Assembly: GCA_938004315.1 (NCBI GenBank)
Contig: CALKWG010000176.1
Span: 1-6,984 of the forward strand
DNA: 6,984 bases
From: an uncultured Spirochaetaceae bacterium
GTDB lineage: Bacteria; Spirochaetota; Spirochaetia; Treponematales; UBA12059
Direction of reading: 5' to 3'
The translations under genes were made by a program, and so were the position numbers. Of this stretch, positions 1 to 5,764 are shown in pieces. A model generated the notes under the pieces. That model worked only from the letters and a program-made list of their open reading frames with translations, was not told the origin of the DNA and did not search any database. Numbering within the stretch: position 1 is the first letter of the stretch; every line of letters starts with the position of its first letter.

Positions 1-45
1 CCACCGAGATCTACACTCTTTCCCTACACGACGCTCTTCCGATCT
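1..45 (+). other. Illumina P5/TruSeq adapter remnant (artefact)
   Basis: These bases match, as I remember it, the last 45 of the 58 bases of the Illumina universal P5/read-1 adapter, including the ACACTCTTTCCC core and the terminal GCTCTTCCGATCT. The orientation (adapter then insert) is what untrimmed read-through of a short fragment would leave at a contig end. Everything to the left of base 46 is therefore unknown, and this piece should be trimmed before any analysis. Confidence 0.98.
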
Positions 46-51
46 GTCTCC

Positions 52-73
52 TTGTACTAATAGAATAGTACAA
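52..73. promoter_or_regulatory. 8-bp inverted repeat in A+T-rich leader, operator-like
   Basis: Perfect inverted repeat TTGTACTA (52-59), 6-nt spacer, TAGTACAA (66-73), in an A+T-rich patch unlike the GC-rich surroundings. It overlaps two hexamers close to the -10 consensus, TAGAAT (61-66) and TACAAT (69-74). A heptamer AATAGAA occurs at 59-65 and again at 72-78, 13 bp apart. The layout resembles a dimeric regulator site covering a promoter. Any -35 element for TAGAAT would fall in the adapter, so it cannot be judged. The repeat is seen directly; the operator role is inference. Confidence 0.4.
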
Positions 74-77
74 TAGA

Positions 78-93
78 AGTATCATACTGATCA
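78..93. repeat. Small adjacent palindromes AGTAT-C-ATACT and TGATCA
   Basis: A second perfect short palindrome (AGTAT, one central C, ATACT; 78-88) runs directly into the palindrome TGATCA (88-93). It lies five bases after the 8-bp inverted repeat at 52-73, so the region 52-93 is almost entirely symmetrical. Short palindromes arise easily in A+T-rich DNA, so the case rests on clustering. Confidence 0.3.
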
Positions 94-113
94 AAAGGTT
101 TGTCAAGGAGCGG

Positions 114-188
114 ATGAGGCTATCGGTGAAGGCGCTTGTCATGAGGCGCGGGGATTCCGATAATGATATCGGGCATCGCCGATCGTAG
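114..188 (+). CDS. Possible 24-codon upstream ORF / leader peptide
   Basis: An ATG at 114 follows AAGGAG (105-110) by three bases, the same close spacing seen before the kinase gene. The reading frame starts MRLSVKALVMRRGD and stops at TAG 186-188, 18 bases before the kinase ATG. The peptide is basic at both ends and matches nothing I recognise. It spans the inverted repeat at 157-172, and TATCGG at 121-126 could pair alternatively with CCGATA at 157-162, a layout sometimes seen in translation-coupled or attenuation leaders. Against it: the best promoter (136-164) would start transcription inside the frame, and there is no run of regulatory codons. It may be chance. Confidence 0.2.
   Translation: MRLSVKALVMRRGDSDNDIGHRRS
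136..164 (+). promoter_or_regulatory. Sigma70-type promoter of the histidine kinase gene
   Basis: TTGTCA (136-141; 5 of 6 to TTGACA), a 17-bp spacer, then GATAAT (159-164; 5 of 6 to TATAAT). The start point would be near 171, giving a leader of about 36 nt before the ATG at 207 that contains the ribosome binding site. The -10 hexamer lies inside the inverted repeat at 157-172. Confidence 0.5.
157..172. promoter_or_regulatory. Inverted repeat overlapping the -10 element
   Basis: CCGATA (157-162), spacer ATGA, TATCGG (167-172): perfect 6-bp arms centred just downstream of the proposed -10 GATAAT. In DNA this position suits a repressor site that blocks polymerase. In RNA transcribed from further upstream it would form a short hairpin. 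A third copy of TATCGG at 121-126 could compete for the same partner. Confidence 0.35.
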
Positions 189-196
189 GCGGCCCG

Positions 197-203
197 AAAG
201 GAG
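197..203 (+). promoter_or_regulatory. Close-set ribosome binding site of the kinase gene
   Basis: AAAGGAG ends only three bases before ATG 207, closer than the usual five to nine. The next in-frame ATG (234) is 30 bases away and would cut into the first membrane helix, so 207 is preferred despite the tight spacing. Confidence 0.6.
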
Positions 204-206
204 CCT

Positions 207-1490
207 ATGGATCCGCGATCGCTCGCCGCGCTGATGCTGATCAGCGGCGTGGAATGTAGCCTCCTCTTCTTCGTCGCGGGCGTAGGCGGCCGGCGCGCGT
301 CCCCTCCGCTCTACTGGGCGGCCGGGACGGCCGTCCATGTCCTGGGGATGTTCGGCCTTATGCTTCAGGGCTCCGTCGGCCCGTGGCTCGGCATCATCGT
401 TCCGAACATGCTCCTCGTGCTCGGTCAGCTCCTGATCCTGGCCGGCATCCGTCGCCTGACGGGGGCGCGGGGCGCTTGGCTCCGCTATGCCCTAGCCCTG
501 GCCATCTACGGCGCCTTAGCGGCCGCGTTCACCTACGGCTTCCGATCGACGCAGGCGAGGATAGTCCTTTTTTCGGCGGCCATCGCTTCGTTCTATATAG
601 AAGGCGCCGTCTTAGCCTTGGCGCGCCGACCTAAGTCAGGCGGCGGCTTCCACGTATTCCTGTCGAGCGTATTCATCGGTCTGTCGGCCTTCTACCTCTT
701 CCGCGCGGGCTTCACCATCGTCCGCCCGCCCGATTCGATTTTCTCGGCCGGCGCCATGAACCTCGCTACCTTCATCGTCTCGCACGTGGGCCTCATAGGC
801 TGGAGCCTCGGCCTGATCCTCATGCAACAGCGCATAACCGAGGCCGCCCTGGAAGAGTCCGCCGAGGCCAAGGCCGTGCTCCTGCGGGAGCTGCAGCACC
901 GCGTCAAGAACAGCCTTTCGGTGGTCGCCAGCCTCGTCGGCCTCGAGGCTTCGAGGGCCGAGGGGGCGGAGCTGACCGGGACCCTGGACGCCCTTCATGA
1001 CCGGGTTTCGGCCATGGCCATGCTCTACGACCAGCTCTTCGAGGCGGGCGATAGCGAGTCGTCGGAGCTGGACCGCTACCTAGGCTCGGTGGCCGGGGCT
1101 CTGTTCCAAGGCCAAGCGGCCGGGGAGCGCGGGGTGAAGCTACGCCTCGACCTGGAGCCGCTACGCGTGGACGCGCGGCGCGCGGTGCCGCTGGGCCTCA
1201 TCGTGAACGAGCTCGCCAGCGACTGCCTGAAGCACGCCTTCCCCGGCGGGCGCGGCGGGACGGTCGCGGTTTCGCTCCGCGTCGCGGACGGCGAGGCGAC
1301 GCTGACGGTGCGTGACGACGGGATCGGCCTGCCGCCCGGCTTTATGCCGGGAAGCTCCTGCGGGACGGGGCTGCGCCTCGTCGCCCTCCTAGCCGAGCAG
1401 GCCGGGGGAAGCTTCTCCGCCGCGTCGGCGGGCGGCGCCGTCTTTACCGTGCGCTTCCCGGTCGCCGGCGCCTTAGGCGCCGAGGCGTAG
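207..1490 (+). CDS. Membrane sensor histidine kinase, HisKA_2 type
   Basis: A 427-residue inner-membrane sensor kinase expected to autophosphorylate on histidine and pass phosphate to a response regulator that is not in this window. Residues 1-206 are hydrophobic, with about seven membrane helices (near 5-26, 34-54, 62-81, 92-110, 118-138, 149-168, 185-206) and no large periplasmic loop, so the signal is probably sensed in or near the membrane. The spacing of W37, N67, G73 and GIRR (80-83) resembles the membrane part of some GGDEF and kinase proteins, from memory. A short linker leads to the H-box LLRELQHRVKNSL with phosphoacceptor H231, then the second dimerisation helix (about 255-300) typical of HisKA_2. 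The ATPase domain has N-box NELASDCLKHAFP (334-346), G1 box DDGIG (370-374) and G2 box GTGLRLV (386-392). Oddity: the usual Mg-binding Asn of the N-box is D339. No receiver or PAS domain is present, and the gene stands alone with its own promoter. Confidence 0.93.
   Translation: MDPRSLAALMLISGVECSLLFFVAGVGGRRASPPLYWAAGTAVHVLGMFGLMLQGSVGPWLGIIVPNMLLVLGQLLILAGIRRLTGARGAWLRYALALAIYGALAAAFTYGFRSTQARIVLFSAAIASFYIEGAVLALARRPKSGGGFHVFLSSVFIGLSAFYLFRAGFTIVRPPDSIFSAGAMNLATFIVSHVGLIGWSLGLILMQQRITEAALEESAEAKAVLLRELQHRVKNSLSVVASLVGLEASRAEGAELTGTLDALHDRVSAMAMLYDQLFEAGDSESSELDRYLGSVAGALFQGQAAGERGVKLRLDLEPLRVDARRAVPLGLIVNELASDCLKHAFPGGRGGTVAVSLRVADGEATLTVRDDGIGLPPGFMPGSSCGTGLRLVALLAEQAGGSFSAASAGGAVFTVRFPVAGALGAEA
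1466..1482 (+). repeat. GC-rich hairpin inside the last kinase codons
   Basis: CGGCGCC, loop TTA, GGCGCCG: a perfect 7-bp stem just before the stop codon TAG at 1488-1490. No T-run follows, so it is not a canonical intrinsic terminator. It could slow 3'-end decay, or simply reflect Gly-Ala codons. Confidence 0.3.
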
Positions 1491-1597
1491 TCGCGGTCGT
1501 AGAAGACGGGGACCGTCGCGGCTGTCTCGCCTGCCGAGCGTGATGACCGAAGTCGTCGACTCTGGTCGATGAATCTTGTATTGGATTAAGCTTTTTC

Positions 1598-1625
1598 TTG
1601 ACAATTCCGCCTCATGCCCTATGCT
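1598..1625 (+). promoter_or_regulatory. Sigma70-type promoter of hbd
   Basis: A perfect TTGACA (1598-1603), a 16-bp spacer and TATGCT (1620-1625; 4 of 6 to consensus). The predicted start near 1632 leaves a leader of about 14 nt, just enough for GGAGG (1636-1640) five bases before the ATG at 1646. A run of five T (1592-1596) lies immediately upstream. This gives hbd its own promoter, separate from the kinase gene. Confidence 0.65.
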
Positions 1626-1645
1626 CGAAATGAACGGAGGTAGGC

Positions 1646-2533
1646 ATGAACGCTATCAAGACGGTAGGCGTAGTGGGCTGCGGCCAGATGGGCGGGGGCA
1701 TAGCCCAGGCCTGCGTAGTATCGGGCTACGATACGATAGTGCGCGAGGCGGACGAGGCGCTCCTTAAGAAGGGCGCGGACGCCGTCGCCGCCCAACTTGA
1801 GAAGGCCGTAAGCAAGGGTAAGCTGGAGGCCTCCGAGCGCGATGCGGCCTTGGCGCGGCTCCGTAGGACCGTCAGGCTCGAGGACCTGGCCGGCTGCGAC
1901 CTGGTCATCGAGGCGGTGGTGGAGGATCCCGCCGTAAAGAACGAGCTCTGGAGGGCCCTCGACGCCCTCTGCAAGCCCGAGGCGATCTTCGCCTCGAACA
2001 CCTCGTCCCTACCCATAGCCGACATGGCGGCCGCGACGGGCCGTCCGGGGCGCTTCGTCGGCCTACATTTCTTCAATCCCGTCCCGGTTATGAAGCTGGT
2101 CGAGGTGGTGCGGACCGTGGCCACCGAGCCCGAAGCCTACGAGGCGGCCTTCGCCTTCGCCCGCTCCCTGGGGAAGGAGCCCGTGGCCTGCAAGGACGAC
2201 TCGGGCTTCATCGTCAACCTGCTCCTCATCCCCTTCCTCCTAGACGCCGTCCGCGCCCTCGAGCGCGGCGTGGCCTCGACCGCCGATATCGACGCGGCCA
2301 TGCGCCTGGGCGCCGGCCACCCCATGGGGCCGCTGGCGCTCTGTGACTTCATAGGCAATGATACGATGATGAGGATAGCCCAGGTGATGCACGGCGAGTA
2401 CCAGGAGCCGCGCTACGCCCCGCCGCCGCTCCTTAAGCGTATGGTCGCGCTGGGCTACCTGGGTAGGAAGGCCGGCCGCGGCTTCTACGACTACGCGACG
2501 GAGCCTCCGAAGCCGGTAGAGCTCGGTTTGTAG
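1646..2533 (+). CDS. hbd: 3-hydroxybutyryl-CoA dehydrogenase
   Basis: Oxidises (S)-3-hydroxybutyryl-CoA to acetoacetyl-CoA with NAD+, or the reverse in butyrate/butanol fermentation and polyhydroxybutyrate-related routes; cytosolic, usually a dimer or larger. At 295 residues it is close to the usual 280-290. The N-terminal Rossmann domain opens with GVVGCGQMGGGIA (8-20); E34 at the end of the second strand suggests NAD over NADP preference. Aligned from memory to the Clostridium enzyme with a shift of three, the active site is complete: S120 in SNTSS, H141 in GLHFFNPVPVMKLVEV, E153 and N191 in GFIVN. The C-terminal dimerisation domain carries GAGHPMGPLALCDFIG and ends with LGRKAGRGFYDY. Start supported by GGAGG five bases upstream. 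Thiolase, crotonase and acyl-CoA dehydrogenase partners are absent, so this is an isolated copy between signalling genes and the direction of its reaction cannot be read from context. Confidence 0.95.
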   Translation: MNAIKTVGVVGCGQMGGGIAQACVVSGYDTIVREADEALLKKGADAVAAQLEKAVSKGKLEASERDAALARLRRTVRLEDLAGCDLVIEAVVEDPAVKNELWRALDALCKPEAIFASNTSSLPIADMAAATGRPGRFVGLHFFNPVPVMKLVEVVRTVATEPEAYEAAFAFARSLGKEPVACKDDSGFIVNLLLIPFLLDAVRALERGVASTADIDAAMRLGAGHPMGPLALCDFIGNDTMMRIAQVMHGEYQEPRYAPPPLLKRMVALGYLGRKAGRGFYDYATEPPKPVELGL

Positions 2534-2591
2534 CCGGCGGCCCTAAAAAGAAAAAACTCGAAAAGGGCGTGCGCCGCGAGGGCTCTTCCCT

Positions 2592-2597
2592 TATACT
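2592..2597 (+). promoter_or_regulatory. -10 element next to the start codon (chemoreceptor gene)
   Basis: TATACT (5 of 6 to TATAAT) ends nine bases before ATG 2607. With normal geometry the transcript would start near 2604, leaving about three bases of leader. No Shine-Dalgarno sequence precedes the ATG (the sequence is CTGCCTACATC) and no clear -35 lies 16-18 bp upstream. This points to a leaderless mRNA. I also found no sigma28-type flagellar promoter. Confidence 0.45.
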
Positions 2598-2606
2598 GCC
2601 TACATC

Positions 2607-4796
2607 ATGAAGCTCAGAAGTAAAATGTTCGCCGGCTTCGCCGCGGTGATGGTGCTCGTCTTGGGCTCCCTCTTAGGCGTCGTCCTGACCCGCTCGGGCG
2701 GCGCCCTCCGGGAGGCGCTCATAGAGATAGGTATGGAGCGGGCTAACGCGCGGGCCGCAGCCATAGAGGCGCGGCTTAAGGCCGTGGCCCAGGCGGCCCA
2801 CGACCTGGCCGACGCGGCCGGCGCCCTCCACGAGGCGGGGGCGCGCGACCGGGCGGCGCTGCCGCTGTTCTGCCGCGGCATCATCGAGCGCAACGACGAC
2901 CTCTTCGGCGCCTGGATAAGCTTTAGCCCGAACGCCTGGGACGGCTTAGACGCGCGCTACGCCGACGAGGACGAGTACGCCCCGACGGGCGCCTTCCTGC
3001 CCTGGGCGTACCGTTCGCTGCATGGCATAGAGACGCAGGCCGGCATGGCCGGCGACGATGACGTCGAGGCCTATTACGGCGAGTTCTATCGCCTACCCTT
3101 AGCCGCCGGGCGCCCGGTCTTCATCGAACCCTATGAGGAGGAGCAGGAATCGGGCCGCACGGTGCTCATGACGACCTACGCCCTGCCGATAAGCGCCGGC
3201 GGCCGCGACCTGGGCGTGGCCGGCGTCGATTTGAGCCTGGAGTTCCTCTCGGGGCTCATCAGCGAGCGCCGCGAGGGCGGCTCCTACGCCGCGCTCGTCT
3301 CCTCCGAGGGCGTCTACCTGGGGCACGGCGGCGATTGGGAGCGCGTAGGCCGCGCGGCCGCCGACTACGAGGACGACATGAACCAGGCCGGGCTCGCCTC
3401 GGCGCTGAGCGAGGGGCGGGGGACCTGGTACCGAGCCCCGTCGGCCTTGGACGGCAAGCCCGCCTACCACATGGTGCGGCCCGTCAGCCTGCCTTCCGGC
3501 GGCTATTGGGCCTTCATAGAGACCCTGCCCGAGGCGGCTATCTACGCGGAGACCAGGACCCTGGCCGCGGTCTCGGCGCTCGTGGTTACCGTGGGCCTAG
3601 CCTTGGCCCTCGGCGCCGTCTACCTGATAGCCGGCGGCATAACCAAGCCCTTAGGCCGCCTCCGCGACGCGTTCATGACGATGGAGGAGGGGAAGCTCGG
3701 CGTCAAGGTCCCGGTGACCAGCAAGGACGAGGTAGGCGAGCTGTCCAAGGGCTTCAACCTCCTGTCGGTGAAGCTCATGGCGCTCATCGAATCGCTCGGC
3801 GGGATATCGACCCGGCTGAGGGAGAGCGGCGAGTCGCTCTCGGCCCATGCGGCCGGCACCAGCGGCAGCGTCGGCGCGATCAGGGAGCAGGTCGGGCGGG
3901 CCGTACAGGAGGTGCAGGAGCAGGCCAGCTGCGTAGAGCAGGCTAAGTCCAGGACCGGCGGCATCCTAGAGAAGATCCGCGAGCTCGAGGAAGTCATCGC
4001 CCAGCAGAACGCCAGCATCGCCGACGCCTCCGCGAGCGTCGAGGAGATGGTGGGGAACATCCAGGCCCTGGCGGAGAACACCGACGCGGTGGTGGCCGAG
4101 GTGCAGGGGCTGGAGGGAGCCAGCGCGGCCGGCAAGGAGCGCTTAGAGGCCGTGCTGTCGAGCGTCGACATCGTGGCCGGACGGAGCGCCGACCTCCTCG
4201 TCGCGAACAAGGTGATCAGCGATATCGCGGCCAAGACCAACCTCCTGGCTATGAACGCGGCCATAGAGGCCGCCCACGCGGGCGAGGCCGGCGCCGGCTT
4301 CGCCGTGGTGGCCGAGGAGATACGCTCGCTAGCCGACGGCGCCCGCGGCCAATCCAAGGCCATCTCGGGTAAGATCGCCGAGATACGCGCGGCCATAGAG
4401 GCGGCGCGCGGCTCATCCGACACCGCCGGGCGCTCCTTCGACGAGGTGCAGGGGCGCATCAAGCTGGTGGCCAGGCTTGAGGCCGAGGCCCACGGCGCCG
4501 TGCGGGAGCAGCGCGCCGGCAGCGAGCTGGTGCTCAGGGCCCTGGGCGCCATGCAGTCCGCCGCCGCCCGGGTGGAGGCGGCCGGGGGCGAGATGTCCCA
4601 GGCCGGCGGCGAGGTGGGCTCGGCCATGGGGCGCCTGGAGCGGGCCAGCGCCTCGGTGCGCGACGCGGCGCGGGCCATCTCGGCCGGCGTAGACGACATA
4701 GACGCGGACGTACGCGCCGAGCTGGAGCTGGTGGCGGCCAACGAGGGCCTGGCCAAGCGCCTGCGCGACGAGATCGCGCGTCTGTCCTCCGACTAA
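2607..4796 (+). CDS. Methyl-accepting chemotaxis protein, dCache sensor
   Basis: A 729-residue transmembrane chemoreceptor that should control CheA through CheW and so direct swimming. Order: cytoplasmic start, TM1 about 7-28, periplasmic dCache_1-like sensor about 30-315 (PWAYRS 132-137, YYGEFYRLP 156-164, [10 protein letters not shown] 174-183, [12 protein letters not shown] 203-214), TM2 about 318-341, HAMP about 342-395 ([23 protein letters not shown]), then a long coiled-coil signalling domain. The hairpin tip reads [20 protein letters not shown] then [14 protein letters not shown] (543-576). Possible adaptation site around SVEEM (477-481). The amino-acid-binding dCache motif (R-x-W-Y pattern) is not clearly present, so the ligand is unknown. 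Oddities: position 563 at the tip is Ala where R or K is normal, and there is no C-terminal pentapeptide for tethering CheR/CheB. No ribosome binding site precedes the ATG. The start is nevertheless sound because K2, R4 and K6 directly precede TM1. Confidence 0.93.
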   Translation: MKLRSKMFAGFAAVMVLVLGSLLGVVLTRSGGALREALIEIGMERANARAAAIEARLKAVAQAAHDLADAAGALHEAGARDRAALPLFCRGIIERNDDLFGAWISFSPNAWDGLDARYADEDEYAPTGAFLPWAYRSLHGIETQAGMAGDDDVEAYYGEFYRLPLAAGRPVFIEPYEEEQESGRTVLMTTYALPISAGGRDLGVAGVDLSLEFLSGLISERREGGSYAALVSSEGVYLGHGGDWERVGRAAADYEDDMNQAGLASALSEGRGTWYRAPSALDGKPAYHMVRPVSLPSGGYWAFIETLPEAAIYAETRTLAAVSALVVTVGLALALGAVYLIAGGITKPLGRLRDAFMTMEEGKLGVKVPVTSKDEVGELSKGFNLLSVKLMALIESLGGISTRLRESGESLSAHAAGTSGSVGAIREQVGRAVQEVQEQASCVEQAKSRTGGILEKIRELEEVIAQQNASIADASASVEEMVGNIQALAENTDAVVAEVQGLEGASAAGKERLEAVLSSVDIVAGRSADLLVANKVISDIAAKTNLLAMNAAIEAAHAGEAGAGFAVVAEEIRSLADGARGQSKAISGKIAEIRAAIEAARGSSDTAGRSFDEVQGRIKLVARLEAEAHGAVREQRAGSELVLRALGAMQSAAARVEAAGGEMSQAGGEVGSAMGRLERASASVRDAARAISAGVDDIDADVRAELELVAANEGLAKRLRDEIARLSSD

Positions 4797-4806
4797 GCGG
4801 CCGCCC

Positions 4807-5580
4807 CTATTCCTTCCAGGGGAAGATGAGGCTCTTAAGGCTCCGATTCCCGACCAGCTCGCGCTCCTCGGCCAGGATCTCGTCCCAGGGGATCCTGCGC
4901 CGGTCGGCCTCCGGATGCGCCTCCAGGTAGTCGTACTTAAGGAGCCGTAGGCGCAGGGCCTCGTCTAGATAGAGGGCCATGCCTACGGGGCCCGGGAAGA
5001 GGAAGACCAGGAACAGCGACAGCGCCGCCAAGAGTAGGCCGTAGAGAGCCGTCCCGATAGAAAAGAGTGGGTTATCGAAGAATATCAAGAAACATTTCTT
5101 AGCTATCTTGATGGGGTTCCCCTGGAGCCGCGTCGAGGCGGAGGCGTAGAACTGCAGGGCCAAGGCCGCCAAGACCAGGACCCAGAAGACCGCCGCGCCG
5201 GCGAAAGTGCCGATCAGCGAGCCCATGCCGGCGTAAAAGGGCAAGGCCAGGGTCGCCACGGCCAGCCATAGCGCGGTTATGACGGCTAGGGACAGGCCCC
5301 GCTTGTACGAGGCCCGGAGCGCCGCCGGCGCCGCGCCGATGACGAGGCTAGCGTGGTCCGAGACCGGCCCGACGAGGCGCGTCGCGGCGGCCAGGAAGAC
5401 GCAGGCCCAGAGCCCCGCCGCGGCGAGCGCGGCGACGGTGGCCGGGGCGGCGTAGCCGGCCGCGGGGGGGATGAGGAGTATGGCCGCCACCGAGAGCGTG
5501 AAGCCGAGGTTTAAGAGGCCGAGCTTGAGGAGATTATCCCAAAGGTTATAGAAGCTCTTCTTGATGAGGAATCCGAACAT
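4807..5580 (-). CDS. Multi-pass membrane protein of unknown function
   Basis: 257 residues, not recognised with confidence. It has about five membrane helices (near 17-38, 45-67, 96-117, 121-146, 173-196), an amphipathic basic N-terminus (MFGFLIKKSFYNLWDNLLK) and a charged cytoplasmic-type tail of about 50 residues ending VGNRSLKSLIFPWKE. The general plan, with a short lead helix, GPVSDHASL after helix 2 and a basic loop before helix 3, recalls the DUF624/YesL group, but the similarity is loose. The FFDNPLFS stretch (167-174) and the tail with IPWDEIL and LIFPWKE remind me of uncharacterised spirochaete proteins. No catalytic motif is visible. It converges on the chemoreceptor gene with a 10-bp gap and diverges from the CheB-CheR gene. 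There is no ribosome binding site, but a -10-like TAGAAT sits where a leaderless start would need it. The A+T-richer stretch around 5050-5115, coding for KIAKKCFLIFFDNPLFS, stands out locally. Confidence 0.85.
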   Translation of the reverse strand: MFGFLIKKSFYNLWDNLLKLGLLNLGFTLSVAAILLIPPAAGYAAPATVAALAAAGLWACVFLAAATRLVGPVSDHASLVIGAAPAALRASYKRGLSLAVITALWLAVATLALPFYAGMGSLIGTFAGAAVFWVLVLAALALQFYASASTRLQGNPIKIAKKCFLIFFDNPLFSIGTALYGLLLAALSLFLVFLFPGPVGMALYLDEALRLRLLKYDYLEAHPEADRRRIPWDEILAEERELVGNRSLKSLIFPWKE

Positions 5581-5586
5581 GGCCGT

Positions 5587-5592
5587 ATTCTA
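5587..5592 (-). promoter_or_regulatory. -10 element of the minus-strand gene, leaderless geometry
   Basis: Read on the minus strand, TAGAAT (5 of 6 to consensus) is followed by six bases and then the ATG at 5580. Standard spacing puts the transcript start exactly on that A. No purine-rich ribosome binding site is present. No -35 hexamer is visible; its place is occupied by the inverted repeat at 5609-5624. Confidence 0.4.
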
Positions 5593-5608
5593 CGATACAT
5601 CGCCGGGG

Positions 5609-5624
5609 CGGCGCTAGGGCGCCG
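5609..5624. promoter_or_regulatory. Inverted repeat at the -35 position of the minus-strand gene
   Basis: CGGCGC, spacer TAGG, GCGCCG: perfect 6-bp arms. If the minus-strand transcript starts at 5580, the repeat covers about -29 to -44, exactly where a -35 element should be and is not. An activator or repressor site is a reasonable guess. GC-rich palindromes of this kind are also common by chance here. Confidence 0.3.
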
Positions 5625-5665
5625 ACTTCGTTAAAAATGTCTTTCTCCTTCGGATATACGAACTA

Positions 5666-5677
5666 GTCGAGCTCGAC
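5666..5677. repeat. 12-bp perfect palindrome in the divergent intergenic region
   Basis: GTCGAGCTCGAC is a gapless 12-bp palindrome between the two divergent genes, 35 bp upstream of the CheB-CheR -35 element and about 86 bp upstream of the minus-strand start. It could bind a dimeric regulator acting on either gene. Confidence 0.35.
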
Positions 5678-5711
5678 CGCGAATAAAACATTATCGCCGA
5701 GCTTATTTAAC

Positions 5712-5740
5712 TTGACCGTGCGGATTTGAGTCCATAAACT
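5712..5740 (+). promoter_or_regulatory. Sigma70-type promoter of the CheB-CheR gene
   Basis: TTGACC (5712-5717; 5 of 6), 17-bp spacer, TAAACT (5735-5740; 4 of 6). The start near 5747 gives a leader of about 18 nt holding AGGAG (5752-5756), eight bases before the ATG at 5765. A better -10 hexamer, TATAGT (5745-5750), lies too far from this -35 and would start transcription inside the ribosome binding site, so it is second choice. Confidence 0.5.
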
Positions 5741-5764
5741 CCATTATAGTCAGGAGTCCCCTCT

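Noticed and set aside
636..998. Minus-strand open frame inside the kinase gene
   Set aside because: It overlaps the membrane and H-box coding region of a clear kinase and has no recognisable features or start signals.
1491..1597. Possible terminator after the kinase gene (GACGG-GGA-CCGTC at 1505-1517, TCGAC-TCTG-GTCGA at 1556-1569, T-run at 1592-1596)
   Set aside because: The stems are only five base pairs and the T-run is over 20 bases from the nearest one, so the geometry of an intrinsic terminator is not met.
1576..1767. Plus-strand open frame overlapping the start of hbd
   Set aside because: It has no ribosome binding site, runs through the hbd promoter and start, and becomes Arg/Gly/Ser-rich out of frame with hbd.
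2534..2606. Sigma28 (flagellar) promoter upstream of the chemoreceptor gene
   Set aside because: TAAA at 2544 has no GCCGATAA-like partner about 15 bp downstream.
4257..4402. 14-bp direct repeat GCGGCCATAGAGGC at 4257-4270 and 4389-4402
   Set aside because: It encodes the repeated AAIEA peptide on both arms of the receptor coiled coil and is best explained by similar helix sequence and shared codon preference, not by a mobile or regulatory repeat.
3620..4756. Long open frame on the minus strand inside the chemoreceptor gene
   Set aside because: Its Ser/Ala/Arg-rich product has no domain pattern, and it lies opposite a full-length receptor with all expected motifs. Long antisense frames are common in GC-rich coding DNA.
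5637..5666. Nine-codon frame in the divergent intergenic region
   Set aside because: It lacks a ribosome binding site and a promoter, and it is too short to distinguish from chance.
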